DNA of 64,000 nucleotides. Origin: Prescottella defluvii. Lineage in GTDB: Bacteria; Actinomycetota; Actinomycetes; Mycobacteriales; Mycobacteriaceae. The notes under the pieces were generated by a model. It was given only the letters and a program-made list of their open reading frames with translations. It was not told where the DNA came from and ran no database searches. The DNA lies in contig CP121458.1 of assembly GCA_029690005.1 (NCBI GenBank), forward strand, positions 1,054,001 through 1,118,000, read 5' to 3'. A program made the translations under genes and the position numbers. Each line of letters opens with the position of its first letter. The stretch's first letter is position 1. Of this stretch, positions 37,150 through 46,946 are shown piece after piece.

Positions 37150-38217
37150 CTACACAGATGCCGGATCCCGGAGGACGATCCTCCCGGGCACGCCTCCCTG
37201 CACAAGCCTGTCCAGCGCCGCGTTGACCGAAGGCGCGTCCAGGTCGTGCTCGAGGATCGGAATGTTGGGCAGGGCATCAGCCTTCGCAAGATCCACGAGA
37301 GCGCGAAGCTCGCCGAGAGTTCCGACGAAGCTTCCGCTCAGCTCCAACATCTTCAGCGCCATCAGTGCCGTGGGCACGACGAGTTCGCCGCCGAACAGGC
37401 CGACCTGCACCAGCTTTCCGCCTTTGCGCAGTGCGTCGAAGGCAGCCGTTCCGGTGTCGCCATTGTTGACGAAATCGATGACGGCAGTAACCGGGCCACC
37501 ACATGCTTCGATAATCTGCTTGGCCGCGGACTTACCTGACTGGACGGTCTTGGTGGCGCCCAGCTCGATCGCGATCTGCAGATTCTGCTCGGATACGTCT
37601 ACGGCACAGATCTCTTCGTGGCCGAGTGCCTTCAGGGTGGCGATGGCGGTGAGGCCGACCCCTCCGGCGCCGATAACGACGATCGGCTCCTCGGTGGGTA
37701 GAGGCAGGACCTTGTTGACTGCGCTGTAGGCCGTCAAGCCCGAGCATGCAAGGGTTGCCGCCCACGACATGTCGAGCCCGGTGATGTCGATCAGGTACTT
37801 CGCATCCGGAACGACGATGTGGTCGGCGTATCCACCGGGTCGTGCGACCCCGAGATTCTGCCCGTTCGGGCAATCGTTGTCCCGGTCTTCCTGGCAGTGG
37901 TGGCATTTCCCGCAGCCGATCCAGGGGTACACGAGTCGCACGTCACCGACCTCGAGCCCACGGACGTTGTCTCCGATCTGCTCGACCACGCCGACCACTT
38001 CATGTCCCATGACGAGTGGATAGCTGATCCCGCGGTCGGTCAGACGCATCTTGCCCCGACTTCCCAGGTCGTACCCGCCCTCACGCAGATGCGTGTCGGT
38101 ATGGCAGACCCCGGAACGGATCACCTTCAACAGCACTTCGTCGCCCATCGGCCGGGACGTCGGCAGATCGAGCTCCGTGACAGCTGAACTCTCTTCGGCA
38201 ATGGCGAATGCACGCAT
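37150..38217 (-). CDS. Zinc alcohol dehydrogenase, probable 6-hydroxyhexanoate dehydrogenase (ChnD-like role)
   Basis: A 355-residue MDR enzyme. Catalytic zinc ligands are in SGVCHTDTHLREGG and MGHEVVG. The structural zinc loop is CGKCHHCQEDRDNDC. The NAD site is VVIGAGGVGLTA. In the known cyclohexanol pathway ChnD oxidises 6-hydroxyhexanoate to 6-oxohexanoate, and placement next to an aldehyde dehydrogenase, a lactone hydrolase and a cyclohexanone monooxygenase supports that role here. AAGGAG precedes the ATG at 38217. The gene is divergent from the aldehyde dehydrogenase, with an operator-like inverted repeat between them. Cyclohexanol oxidation is an alternative. Confidence 0.8.
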   Translation of the reverse strand: MRAFAIAEESSAVTELDLPTSRPMGDEVLLKVIRSGVCHTDTHLREGGYDLGSRGKMRLTDRGISYPLVMGHEVVGVVEQIGDNVRGLEVGDVRLVYPWIGCGKCHHCQEDRDNDCPNGQNLGVARPGGYADHIVVPDAKYLIDITGLDMSWAATLACSGLTAYSAVNKVLPLPTEEPIVVIGAGGVGLTAIATLKALGHEEICAVDVSEQNLQIAIELGATKTVQSGKSAAKQIIEACGGPVTAVIDFVNNGDTGTAAFDALRKGGKLVQVGLFGGELVVPTALMALKMLELSGSFVGTLGELRALVDLAKADALPNIPILEHDLDAPSVNAALDRLVQGGVPGRIVLRDPASV

Positions 38218-38349
38218 CTCTCGCTCCTTCAAGTGTGTAACCCGGACGTGCCGCGCGGTGTGCAATGCACGGACCTGCAGCGGAATCCGTTGGCTGGGAC
38301 GTCGGACGGTCGGAATGTCAACCCATCGTGATCGACGGCTCGAGCCCTC

Positions 38350-38372
38350 GGTTGTTCCACTTCGGAACAACC
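38350..38372. promoter_or_regulatory. Operator-like inverted repeat between the divergent dehydrogenase genes
   Basis: Perfect 9-bp arms GGTTGTTCC (38350-38358) and GGAACAACC (38364-38372) with a 5-nt spacer, 133 bp before the alcohol dehydrogenase start and 90 bp before the aldehyde dehydrogenase start. The binding protein is unknown. Confidence 0.55.
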
Positions 38373-38461
38373 AACGCGTTCACGGGTGGCCGAATGTAGA
38401 GCGGTCAGCACGCCGAGGCGCTGCTGGCGGTGGCCAAGTGCATGAGTGAATCGAGGAACTG

Positions 38462-39835
38462 ATGAGTAACTACGTCACCACGAATCCTGTGACCGGTGAG
38501 TGTCTGCGTGAGTTCGCCCGCGCGACCGACGACGAGATTACCGCTGCGCTCGCCAGTTCCGATGCGGCGTACCGGCAGTGGCGGGCGACCTCGCCGCAGG
38601 AGCGTTCCGACACGCTCCGGACCGTCGCTAAGGTGTGGCGTGAGCGTGCCGACGAGCTCGCCTCGATCCTGACCATGGAGATGGGCAAGCCGATCGCACA
38701 GGCGCGCGGCGAGGTAGCGTTGTGCGCCAATATCTTTGAATACTATGCCGAGAATGGATCGGCGTTCCTGGAGGAAGAGGTACTGGGAATCGCCGGCGGT
38801 GGTACGGCGGTGGTCCGGACGGAAGCGATCGGTCCGCTCGTCGGGATCATGCCGTGGAACTACCCCTACTATCAGGTCGTGCGGTTCGCCGCGCCGAATC
38901 TGATGCTCGGCAACACGGTGATGGTCAAGCATGCCTCCAACTGCCCGCAGGCAGCCCTGGCAATCGAAGCGCTGTTCGCCGAGGCAGGATCGCCCGAAGG
39001 GGTGTACGTCAACGTCTTTGCCGACAACGCGCAGGTGGCGGAGATGATCGCGGATCCGCGGGTCCAGGGCGTATCACTGACGGGGTCCGAGCGAGCCGGG
39101 TCGGCGGTCGGCGAGATTGCCGGCCGGCACATGAAGAAGGTTGTTCTCGAACTCGGCGGATCCGACCCGTTCCTGGTCCTCGACGACTCCGACCTCGATG
39201 CCACCGTCGCCGCTGCAGTGAACAACCGGATGACCAACGGGGGACAGGCGTGCACGGCGTCGAAGCGATTCATCGTGGTCGACGACGTCTACGAGAGGTT
39301 CCTCGACGCATTCACGGAAGCGATGCGCCGAATGGTGCCCGGCGACCCGTCCGATCCCGCGACGGCGTTCGGGCCGCTGTCCTCGTCCGGAGCGGTCGAT
39401 GAGCTCGCCGAGCAGGTGGAGGATGCGATCGCCAAGGGCGCGCGGCTGCTGACCGGCGGGCGGCGGCATGGCCAGTCGGGCGCGTTCTACAAGGCGACGG
39501 TGCTGGCTGATGTGACCCCGGAGATGCGGGCCTACAGCGAGGAGTTGTTCGGGCCCGTCGCGGTGGTCTACCGCGTCGCGTCGGAGGAGGCGGCGGTCAC
39601 TCTGGCCAACGAGTCCGTCTTCGGCCTTGGCGCAGCGATCTTCACCTCCGATCCCGAACAGGGTCGTCGTGTCGCCGAACGACTCGAGGTGGGCATGGCT
39701 TGGGTCAACGGCACCAGCAAGAGCTCCCCGGATCTGCCGTTCGGCGGGGTCAAACGCTCCGGCGTGGGACGCGAACTCGGTCGGTACGGGTTCGACGAAT
39801 TCTCCAACAAGAAGCTGATCAGGACTGTGCGCTGA
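38462..39835 (+). CDS. Aldehyde dehydrogenase, probable 6-oxohexanoate dehydrogenase (ChnE-like role)
   Basis: A 457-residue ALDH of the succinate-semialdehyde dehydrogenase type. It has GIMPWNYPYYQVVRFAAPNL, SLTGSERAGSAVGEIAG, catalytic Glu in VVLELGGSDPFLVL, Cys in NGGQACTASKRF, and EELFGPVAVVY and PFGGVKRSGVGRELG. Oxidation of a dicarboxylic semialdehyde to adipate fits its family and neighbours. It starts with ATG at 38462; the codirectional hydrolase begins 177 bp downstream. Confidence 0.82.
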   Translation: MSNYVTTNPVTGECLREFARATDDEITAALASSDAAYRQWRATSPQERSDTLRTVAKVWRERADELASILTMEMGKPIAQARGEVALCANIFEYYAENGSAFLEEEVLGIAGGGTAVVRTEAIGPLVGIMPWNYPYYQVVRFAAPNLMLGNTVMVKHASNCPQAALAIEALFAEAGSPEGVYVNVFADNAQVAEMIADPRVQGVSLTGSERAGSAVGEIAGRHMKKVVLELGGSDPFLVLDDSDLDATVAAAVNNRMTNGGQACTASKRFIVVDDVYERFLDAFTEAMRRMVPGDPSDPATAFGPLSSSGAVDELAEQVEDAIAKGARLLTGGRRHGQSGAFYKATVLADVTPEMRAYSEELFGPVAVVYRVASEEAAVTLANESVFGLGAAIFTSDPEQGRRVAERLEVGMAWVNGTSKSSPDLPFGGVKRSGVGRELGRYGFDEFSNKKLIRTVR

Positions 39836-40011
39836 CGCCCAGATCGACGTCGTCTTGCAGCGACTGATGCAGTCCTGCAAGGAAATGCGCCGATCGACGT
39901 TTCAGATCGGAACGACTACGAGCACCGATCCGGGCGCACAGTGAGTGCAGTCCAAGCGCTTCTCGCCAATCAGGTTCGAGAAGCTCCGAAGAATCGAACA
40001 GGAGAATCGAA

Positions 40012-40938
40012 ATGTCGATCAATTCCGAGAATCCGCCGAAGGTGAACTCTCCGGAATCGGAGTTCCTGCGGGACCTCTACGCCGACTGGGATCAGATCCT
40101 CAACAACACAACGGATCTCACGACGCGGCTCTTCCGCAGCATTTTCGACGAGTGGCACCAGCCGACCCGAGAGCCCGAGGAGGTCACGTACAAGGAAGGC
40201 GTCCTCGGTGGTGTTCCCGGGATCTGGGCACTGCCGGTCGGTGCGGATCGATCCAAAGTCCTGCTGTACACCCACGGAGGCGGATTCTCAGTGGGATCCG
40301 CCTCGAGCCATCGTAAGCTCGCCGGCCACGTCGCCAAAGCCCTTGGCGCAACTGCCTTCGTTCTCGACTATCGGCGCGCCCCGGAGCACCCGCACCCGGC
40401 TCAGCTCGAGGATGGCGTGGCCGTTTTCGAAGCACTCGTCGCCGCGGGGATCGATCCCAGCGACATCACGACCATTGGTGACTCGGCCGGCGGAAATCTC
40501 GCGGTGAGTATCCCGCTCGCCTTGCGGAAGCTGGGCCGCCCACTGCCGGGACAGGTCATCGCCTTCTCGCCGTGGATCGACATGGAGAACAAGGGCGAAA
40601 CCCTTGTGTCCAACAACGATACCGATGCCCTGATCACCGTGCCGCTGCTCGAAGGGATGATCGCCGGCGTTCTCGGCGATACCGTGCGACCCGACGAGCC
40701 CTTGGCAAACCCCCTCTACGCGGACTTCGCCGGGTTCCCCCGCCTGTACATCAATGCCGGTTCCGTCGAAGCGCTGCTCGACAACGCCACTCGGCTTGCC
40801 GACCGAGCCAATGCGGCAGACGTCGACGTCACGCTGTCGGTCGTCGAAGGGATGCAGCACGTCTTCCCCTTCCTGGCCGGCCGCGCGACCGAGGCCGACG
40901 AGGAAATCAACCGTATTGCCGAGTGGTACCGCAAGTGA
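40012..40938 (+). CDS. chnC: Alpha/beta hydrolase of the hormone-sensitive lipase family, probable caprolactone hydrolase
   Basis: A 308-residue HSL-type esterase. The oxyanion motif is THGGGFSVGS near residue 88, the nucleophile Ser158 lies in IGDSAGGN, and the His is in GMQHVFPF. It lies 52 bp before the cyclohexanone monooxygenase gene. ChnC-type lactonases open epsilon-caprolactone to 6-hydroxyhexanoate, and HSL-family enzymes fill this role in several characterised clusters. The name rests on context as much as sequence. Confidence 0.78.
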   Translation: MSINSENPPKVNSPESEFLRDLYADWDQILNNTTDLTTRLFRSIFDEWHQPTREPEEVTYKEGVLGGVPGIWALPVGADRSKVLLYTHGGGFSVGSASSHRKLAGHVAKALGATAFVLDYRRAPEHPHPAQLEDGVAVFEALVAAGIDPSDITTIGDSAGGNLAVSIPLALRKLGRPLPGQVIAFSPWIDMENKGETLVSNNDTDALITVPLLEGMIAGVLGDTVRPDEPLANPLYADFAGFPRLYINAGSVEALLDNATRLADRANAADVDVTLSVVEGMQHVFPFLAGRATEADEEINRIAEWYRK

Positions 40939-40989
40939 CCCACTGCCTGGTCACACTTTCCGCTCTCCGCACCGCAAGGAGTTACACCC

Positions 40990-42618
40990 ATGACTGACCC
41001 AGACGTCCGGAGCGACTATGACGCCATCGTCGTCGGCACCGGATTCGGCGGCATCTACATGCTGCACAAGCTCCGCAACGAACTCGGGCTCTCGGTCCGT
41101 GCCTTCGACAGGGCGGGAGGTGTCGGCGGGACTTGGTATTGGAATCGGTACCCCGGTGCGCTGTCCGATACCGAAGGATTCGTGTACCGCTATTCCTTCG
41201 ACAAGGACCTGTTGCAGGAATCGGAGTGGAAGACCCGGTACCTGAGGCAGCCGGAGATCCTGGCGTACCTGGAAGGCGTCGTAGACCGGTATGACCTGGC
41301 CAAGGACATCCAGCTGAACACGGGCGTCGAATCCGCGCACTTCGACGAGTCGTGCGGGGTATGGCGCGTCGGCACCGACACCGGTGATACGTTCACGGCG
41401 AAGTACCTCGTCACCGCACTGGGGCTGCTGTCGGCGACCAACCTGCCGAACATCAAGGGCAGGGACTTGTTCGAAGGCGAGCTGTACCACTCCGGAGCCT
41501 GGCCCGAGGCTCATGACTTCACCGGCAAGCGGGTCGGCGTGATCGGAACCGGCTCCACCGGAATCCAGCTCATTACCGCGCTTGCCCCGCAGGTCGAACA
41601 TCTGACGGTCTTCCAGCGGTCACCGCAGTACAGCGTCCCGGCTGGCAATGGGCCGCTCGCCGGCGAGGTCGTGGAGGCCCTCAAGGCCAACTACGACAAG
41701 ATCTGGGACGATCTCCGTTCTTCGTCGGTCGCGTTCGGATTCAAGGAGAGCAGCGTCCCCGCGATGAGCGTGTCCGAGGAGGAACGCCGGAAGGTGTTCC
41801 AGGAATCGTGGGACATCGGCGGCGGATTCCGATTCATGTTCGGCACCTTCTGCGATGTCGCGACCGATCCGGCCGCGAATGCTGCTGCCGCAGAGTTCAT
41901 CCGAAGCAAGATCACCGAGATCGTCGATGATCCCGAGACCGCCCGGAAGCTGACGCCGACCGACCTGTACGCGAAGCGTCCTATCTGCGACTCCGGCTAC
42001 TATGCGACGTTCAATCGCAACAACGTCTCGCTCGTTTCCGTCAAGGAAACGCCGATCCTGGAAATGACACCCAAGGGCATCCGGACCGAGGACGGGGTCG
42101 AGCACGAGCTCGACGTGCTGGTGTTCGCGACCGGATTCGACGCCGTCGATGGCAACTACACCCGCATGGACATCCGTGGCCGCGCAGGGGAGTCGATCAA
42201 CGCGCACTGGCAGGGCGGACCCACCAGCTACCTCGGGGTCTCGACCACTGGCTTCCCCAACATGTTCATGATTCTCGGACCCAACGGTCCGTTCACCAAC
42301 CTGCCGCCGAGCATCGAGGCTCAGGTCGAGTGGATCGCCGATCTGATCGGTAACGCGGAGCGCGGGAGGGTGGTCACGGTCGAGCCCACCCGGGAAGCAG
42401 AAGATGCCTGGACACAGACGTGTCGAGAAATCGCCGACGTAACGCTGTTCCCCAAGGCACAGTCGTGGATCTTCGGTGCGAACATCCCCGGCAAGACCAA
42501 CACGGTGATGTTCTACCTCGCTGGACTGGGCAACTATCGCACCACGCTCGCAGAGATTGCCGCGAACGGCTACGAAGGCTTCGCCATGCGGACCGAGGCA
42601 CTCGTACGGCAGGCCTGA
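40990..42618 (+). CDS. chnB: Cyclohexanone monooxygenase (Baeyer-Villiger)
   Basis: A 542-residue type I BVMO. The FAD Rossmann motif is VVGTGFGGIY at residues 14-23. The BVMO fingerprint F-x-G-x3-H-x3-W-P is at 161-172 (FEGELYHSGAWP), and the NADPH Rossmann motif GVIGTGSTG follows near 184-191. Long stretches (GGTWYWNRYPGALSD, GGGFRFMFGTF, RSKI-EIVDDPETARKL, LGPNGPFTNLPPSIE) agree nearly residue for residue with Rhodococcus cyclohexanone monooxygenases. It converts cyclohexanone to epsilon-caprolactone with NADPH and O2. Substrate range in this family is broad, so substituted or other ring ketones are possible. Confidence 0.93.
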   Translation: MTDPDVRSDYDAIVVGTGFGGIYMLHKLRNELGLSVRAFDRAGGVGGTWYWNRYPGALSDTEGFVYRYSFDKDLLQESEWKTRYLRQPEILAYLEGVVDRYDLAKDIQLNTGVESAHFDESCGVWRVGTDTGDTFTAKYLVTALGLLSATNLPNIKGRDLFEGELYHSGAWPEAHDFTGKRVGVIGTGSTGIQLITALAPQVEHLTVFQRSPQYSVPAGNGPLAGEVVEALKANYDKIWDDLRSSSVAFGFKESSVPAMSVSEEERRKVFQESWDIGGGFRFMFGTFCDVATDPAANAAAAEFIRSKITEIVDDPETARKLTPTDLYAKRPICDSGYYATFNRNNVSLVSVKETPILEMTPKGIRTEDGVEHELDVLVFATGFDAVDGNYTRMDIRGRAGESINAHWQGGPTSYLGVSTTGFPNMFMILGPNGPFTNLPPSIEAQVEWIADLIGNAERGRVVTVEPTREAEDAWTQTCREIADVTLFPKAQSWIFGANIPGKTNTVMFYLAGLGNYRTTLAEIAANGYEGFAMRTEALVRQA

Positions 42619-42977
42619 CCAGGACTCACTCGCCGCCGGGCGGCTCGGCCGGCCATCGGGTTGCTCCGGTGGCCGGCCGAGGTGATTGCGCTCTGCCTCG
42701 ACAACTTTATCGCACGTGTTCAAATATATTGCGGTGGAAACAGTTTCGCGAGAACCGAAGTGATCGGGGGTAGATCCCGTTCCTGGTCGATGCCTACACC
42801 CGTCACGACTTCCCGGGTTGGCCTGCGTCATTCTCGAGCAGCGCGAGCATCCGTCGGGCTACAGGCCGCGCTGACAGGACGCTGCGTAGCGTAAAAGTCC
42901 TATATCGCAAAGAGATTCACCCACTAGTCATATCGGGACAACGCGTAGACAAACGTACGACCGTTCGTCTATCGTAT
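42619..42977. other. Intergenic promoter region before the symporter operon
   Basis: About 360 bp without a convincing gene. It is visibly richer in A/T than its surroundings (for example around 42705-42735) and contains the TetR-type palindrome at 42946-42971 just before the DUF485 frame. Confidence 0.6.
42946..42971. promoter_or_regulatory. TetR-type operator before the DUF485-symporter operon
   Basis: An imperfect 26-bp palindrome with outer arms TAGAC/GTCTA and inner arms AACG/CGTT. Its core AACGTACGACCGTT (42952-42965) differs by one base from the core in the promoter of the island's TetR gene (53547-53560, read on the minus strand). Confidence 0.65.
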
Positions 42978-43124
42978 GTGACGACCGCTACACCGGCGAT
43001 GCGATCGTTGGAGTCGCCAGCGTTCCCCACACGAGGTTCCGCCGAGTTGCCCAGTGCACATGAAGAAGCGGTCCTCTGCGCCATCTCAGAACCTTCCCAA
43101 CGTGACACAAGAGGTGAACCATTG

Positions 43125-43469
43125 GTGCTTCCTGATGAACCCACCGTCGACTGGAGTCGACTCTGGAGCAGCCCATCGATGCTCCGCCTACGCCGAGACC
43201 GCCGCAGCTTCTTCCTCTGTGCTTGGCCGATCTATGCGGTCTTCTTCTGTTCACTACTGGGCGTTACCGCTTTCGCGCCAGGCCTGACCGCGCAGCGACC
43301 GGTCCCGGGACTCAGCGTCGGACTGATCCTTGCGCTGTTCTACGTCGTCGTCGTCATGGCGCTGAGCGTCTGGTACGTACGCCGTGCCCGACATTGGGAC
43401 GTGCTTGCAGCGGAGGCACTTACGTCCGCGGGCGGCGCCTCACCCGAGGAGGAGATCGAACATGTCTGA
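43125..43469 (+). CDS. DUF485 membrane protein, partner of the symporter
   Basis: About 114 residues from GTG 43125 (VLPDEPTVDWSRL), with GAGGTG 9 nt upstream. A TTG at 43122, or a GTG as early as 42978, are alternatives; the latter would begin right against the operator. It has two hydrophobic segments (FLCAWPIYAVFFCSLLGVTAF and GLILALFYVVVVMALSVWYV) joined by a short loop, the DUF485/YjcH pattern. YjcH-type genes pair with acetate/organic-acid symporters. Its stop overlaps the symporter start by 8 nt. Confidence 0.72.
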   Translation: MLPDEPTVDWSRLWSSPSMLRLRRDRRSFFLCAWPIYAVFFCSLLGVTAFAPGLTAQRPVPGLSVGLILALFYVVVVMALSVWYVRRARHWDVLAAEALTSAGGASPEEEIEHV

Positions 43470-45046
43470 TGGTTTCAACACTACGGCTGTCGTGGTCAGT
43501 GTGCTGTTGCTGGGCACCACTTTCGTGGCCACCTACTTCGCTTCGCGTCGCACCCGCACCTCGGCCGAATTCTGGACTGCCGGCGGTGGAATCTCCGGTC
43601 GGAAGAACGGCATCGCCATCGCCGGTGACTTCCTTTCGTCTGCATCCCTGCTCGGCTACGCCGGCCTGGCCTACATGTATGGGATGGACGGCATCATCTA
43701 CGCCGTCTTCGCGTGTGGCATCTTCCTGATGGTGCTCTTCCTCATCGCCGAGAAGCTGCGCAATCTCGGGCGGTTCACGTTCGCGGACGCTCTGGCCACC
43801 CGATTGAAGTCCGGCCCCGTGCGCGTGGTGTCCGCGATCTCCACGCTGTTCATCTGCGTCTTCTACCTCCTGGCCCAGATGGTGGCCGGTGGGGTGCTCA
43901 TGGAGGCCTTGGCCGGCATCGACTTCTCGTGGGGCGTGGTCGTCGCGGCAGTGCTGATGCTCACCTACGTCCTGTTCGGCGGCATGCTTGCCACCACCTG
44001 GTTGCAGATCATCAAAGCCCTCTGCCTCATGGCCGTTGTAGCCCTGTTGGTGATCCTCGTGCTCATCCGCATCGACCCAACCCTCTCGCAGTTGTCGAGC
44101 AAGCCGTCCAGCAGAGCGGATACGGTGACCGCTATCTGTCCAGTGGCAACTCGTTCGGCGGTGCCTGGAACATCGTGTCGATGGCGGTGGCAGTGACCTT
44201 GTCTGCTGTCGGTCTGCCGCACGTTCTGATGCGGTTCTTCACGGTTCCCGACGCTGTGCAGGCGCGCAAGTCGGCGATCTGGGCCATCAGCCTGATCGGC
44301 GGATTCAACGTTCTCATCGCCTTCCTCGGTCTCGCCGCTCGTGCAGCGCTCGGTCAAGAGGGCGAAGCAGCCGCCGGAAAGGGCGGAAACTTGGCCTTGC
44401 CGTCGCTCACGGTGTGGCTCGGTGGAGGTGACGGTTTCATGGCGGACCTGCTGCTCGCGCTCGTTGTGGCGGTCTCGATCGCGACCCTGCTCGCGGTATC
44501 CGCCGGACTGGTGCTCAGCGGGTCGAGCGCGATCGCACATGATCTCTGGGCGAAGACGTTCCACCGACCCGAGAAGAAGAGATGACGGTCGGACGCATCG
44601 CAGCGGTGGCGTTGGTCATCGTCACCGTAGGGATCACGCTTGTCATCGGCGGCGCCCAGAACGTCACCTTCTTGGCGACGCTCGCCACCACTACCGCGGC
44701 CAGCGCAAACTTTCCGGTGCTCATGATGACTCTGCTGTGGCGGCGCATGCGTACTCTCGGTGCCGTCGTGGGCGCATTGTCCGGCCTGATCACGTCCCTC
44801 GCGCTGATTCTCACCGGGCCCCTCGTCTGGCCGAGTCTTGCTCCGCTGCTGTCCGATTCGCTGTCAACCACGCCCCCGTTCCCGCTGGCGTTCCCGATTC
44901 TGTTCTCGGTGCCGGCCGGATTCATCGGGTGCGTTGTCGGAAGCCTGATCAGCCGTGAAAGAGCAGACGACGAGAAGTTCGACGAGCTCCAGGTACGAGC
45001 GATCACAGGTGCCGGCTTGAATACCACTGAGACACTTGTGCATTGA
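43462..45046 (+). CDS. Sodium:solute symporter, ActP/SSS family (two frameshifts)
   Basis: About 528 residues when missing bases near 44083 (C) and 44578 are restored. At least a dozen hydrophobic helices are visible, starting VVVSVLLLGTTFVATYFASR and including the SSS signature region AEFWTAGGGISGRKNGIAIA. The middle has GLPHVLMRFFTVPDAVQARKS, typical of ActP, and the last third restarts with GRIAAVALVIVTVGITLVIGG. The family imports carboxylates with Na+. As the first complete gene of an operon with acyl-CoA genes, it is the likely importer of the acid this operon degrades. The second break falls at an ATGA overlap, so a genuine two-gene split cannot be fully excluded. Confidence 0.82.
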
Positions 45047-45156
45047 TGCGTTGCGGGGTCGGTAAGCGGCCGAGATCCGATTCGAAGCCGCAGAATTCCG
45101 GCTCGAGACGGCCAATATTTTGAAACAAACAATCAACGGTCGAGGAGACGCGTAAA

Positions 45157-46314
45157 ATGACCGGTCTAGTATTCGATTCGGCAGAGCATCAGCTCATTCG
45201 GGAATCGGTCGCGAAAATTGCCGCGAAATATGGGCCCGAGTACTATCTCAACCTTGCTCGCTCGGGCGGGAAACCTGAGGAGCTGTGGCACGAACTCGGT
45301 GAGGCCGGGCTCCTGGGGGCGCACATCCCGGAAGAGTTCGGAGGCGGCGGTGCGGGCCTCACCGAGTTGGTCGTGGTGATCGAGGAGCTGGCCGCCAACG
45401 GCATTCCGATGCTTCTGCCGATCATCTCGTCTGCGATCTGCGCATGCATCATCAAGGCGCACAGCGCGCAGGAGCAGAAGTCGGAGTGGCTGTCGGGGTT
45501 GGCATCCGGTCAGCGACGCATGGCTTTCGGTCTGACTGAGCCGAATTCGGGCTCCAACAGCCACAACGTCTCCACGACTGCACGCCGCATCGACGGCGGT
45601 TGGACGATCAGCGGAAGCAAGTACTACATCTCGGCGGCCGACGAGGCTGAGGCGATCCTCGTTGTAGCACGAGATGCCGAAATGACCGAGGGTAATCGAC
45701 CACGGTTGTCGCTGTTCATTGTGCCGACCGATGCCCCGGGTTTGGTCCTGCAGCCACTGGATACCGTGCTCACGTCGACGGACAAGCAATTCACTGTCTT
45801 CATGGATAATGTGCAGGTCGACGACGCTGCCATCATCGGAACCGCAGGTAATGGTCTTCGGCAGGTCTTTTCCGGCCTCAATCCGGAGCGGATCACGGCT
45901 GCCGCGCTGAGCTCGGGAATTGGTCGATACGCAATTTCCAAGGCTCAGCGATACGCCCAGGAGCGGCAGGTTTGGTCGCAGCCGATCGGAGCGCACCAGG
46001 GCATCTCGCACCCGCTCGCGGAAGCACATATCGCTGTGGAACTTGCCCGACTTGCCACGTACCGCAGTGCTGCGCTGTTCGATGCCGGCGAGGAAGCCGG
46101 CGAGTCCGCGAATATTGCGAAGTTCGCGGCGGCGGAGGCGTCACTGAAGGCGCTCGATCAAGCGATCCAGGTTCATGGCGGAAACGGTCTCTCCAAGGAA
46201 TACGGCCTTGCGGAGCTCTGGTTCACGGCCCGCCTCATGCGCACGGCGCCCGTCAGTCGTGAAATGGTGCTCAATTTCGTGGCACAGACGAGCCTGGGCC
46301 TACCCAGGTCCTGA
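45157..46314 (+). CDS. Acyl-CoA dehydrogenase of the rightward operon
   Basis: A 385-residue flavoprotein: AGLLGAHIPEEFGGGGAGLTE, FGLTEPNSGSNSHNVSTTAR, WTISGSKYYISAADEAEAIL, VHGGNGLSKEYGLAELWFTA. The AE(L)W and EYGLAELW segment replaces the common YEGT near the C-terminus, so the catalytic base may be placed as in isovaleryl/branched-chain-type enzymes. In the proposed route it converts cyclohexylacetyl-CoA to cyclohexylideneacetyl-CoA. GAGGAG precedes the ATG at 45157. Confidence 0.85.
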   Translation: MTGLVFDSAEHQLIRESVAKIAAKYGPEYYLNLARSGGKPEELWHELGEAGLLGAHIPEEFGGGGAGLTELVVVIEELAANGIPMLLPIISSAICACIIKAHSAQEQKSEWLSGLASGQRRMAFGLTEPNSGSNSHNVSTTARRIDGGWTISGSKYYISAADEAEAILVVARDAEMTEGNRPRLSLFIVPTDAPGLVLQPLDTVLTSTDKQFTVFMDNVQVDDAAIIGTAGNGLRQVFSGLNPERITAAALSSGIGRYAISKAQRYAQERQVWSQPIGAHQGISHPLAEAHIAVELARLATYRSAALFDAGEEAGESANIAKFAAAEASLKALDQAIQVHGGNGLSKEYGLAELWFTARLMRTAPVSREMVLNFVAQTSLGLPRS

Positions 46315-46392
46315 CTCAGCGCCAGGGCCGTCGCCGCGGTAATGCGCAATTCGCCGGCGTGATGACCATCTACGAACTTCAAGGGATTTCCT

Positions 46393-46890
46393 ATGGCAAT
46401 CAATCATGTCGAATCATCTGTCCGCCAATTCAAGTTTCCAGACTTCTGGTGGGAGGATCTTCAGGCCGGAGACGTACTCCGCGGATCCGGAATGACCATC
46501 ACCGATGCACATCTGATCCAATGGGCCGGGCTGACCGGCGACATCGTCGCGCTGCATCTCGACGACGAATACGCATCAGGAACTCAGTTCGGTGAGCGTA
46601 TCGCGCATGGACCGCTGACTCTCGCTCTCGCTCTCGGGCTGACTACTCAAACCGGGTACTTCAACAACGTGGTGGCCTTTCTCGGAATGGATGAGGTGCG
46701 CGCACTGCGGCCCGTTCTGATCGGCGACACTCTGCATCCCGAGGCCGAACTGATCGACGCTCGGCCGTCGAAGAAGGGTGGCCAGGGAATATGGACCTTC
46801 GCGTACACCATGTTCAACCAGAGGGGCGAGTCGGTGATGGTATTCAAGACCAGCCTCATGATTCGGTGTCGCCCAGTGACTGCAGGCTGA
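46393..46890 (+). CDS. MaoC-like hot-dog hydratase, ChsH1-like position
   Basis: A 165-residue single hot-dog domain with FWWEDLQAGDVLRGSGMTIT, WAGLTGDIVALHLDDEYAS (the hydratase segment; the usual D-x-N/H-x-x-H is present as TGDIVALH) and RIAHGPLTLALALG. It probably hydrates an alpha,beta-unsaturated acyl-CoA. Adjacent Ltp2-like and DUF35 genes give the same trio as chsH1/chsH2/ltp2 of cholesterol side-chain removal. There, water addition across a C17-C20 double bond makes the tertiary alcohol for retro-aldol cleavage. Confidence 0.82.
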   Translation: MAINHVESSVRQFKFPDFWWEDLQAGDVLRGSGMTITDAHLIQWAGLTGDIVALHLDDEYASGTQFGERIAHGPLTLALALGLTTQTGYFNNVVAFLGMDEVRALRPVLIGDTLHPEAELIDARPSKKGGQGIWTFAYTMFNQRGESVMVFKTSLMIRCRPVTAG

Positions 46891-46946
46891 ACGATTTTCG
46901 ATCGCCGGTTTCGGATCTGGTGCGATTTCCAGGATCAAAGAGAGGG

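Noticed and set aside
44582..45046. A separate small membrane protein overlapping the symporter stop
   Set aside because: Its helices match the last third of ActP-type symporters and one base joins the two frames, so it is treated as the symporter C-terminus.
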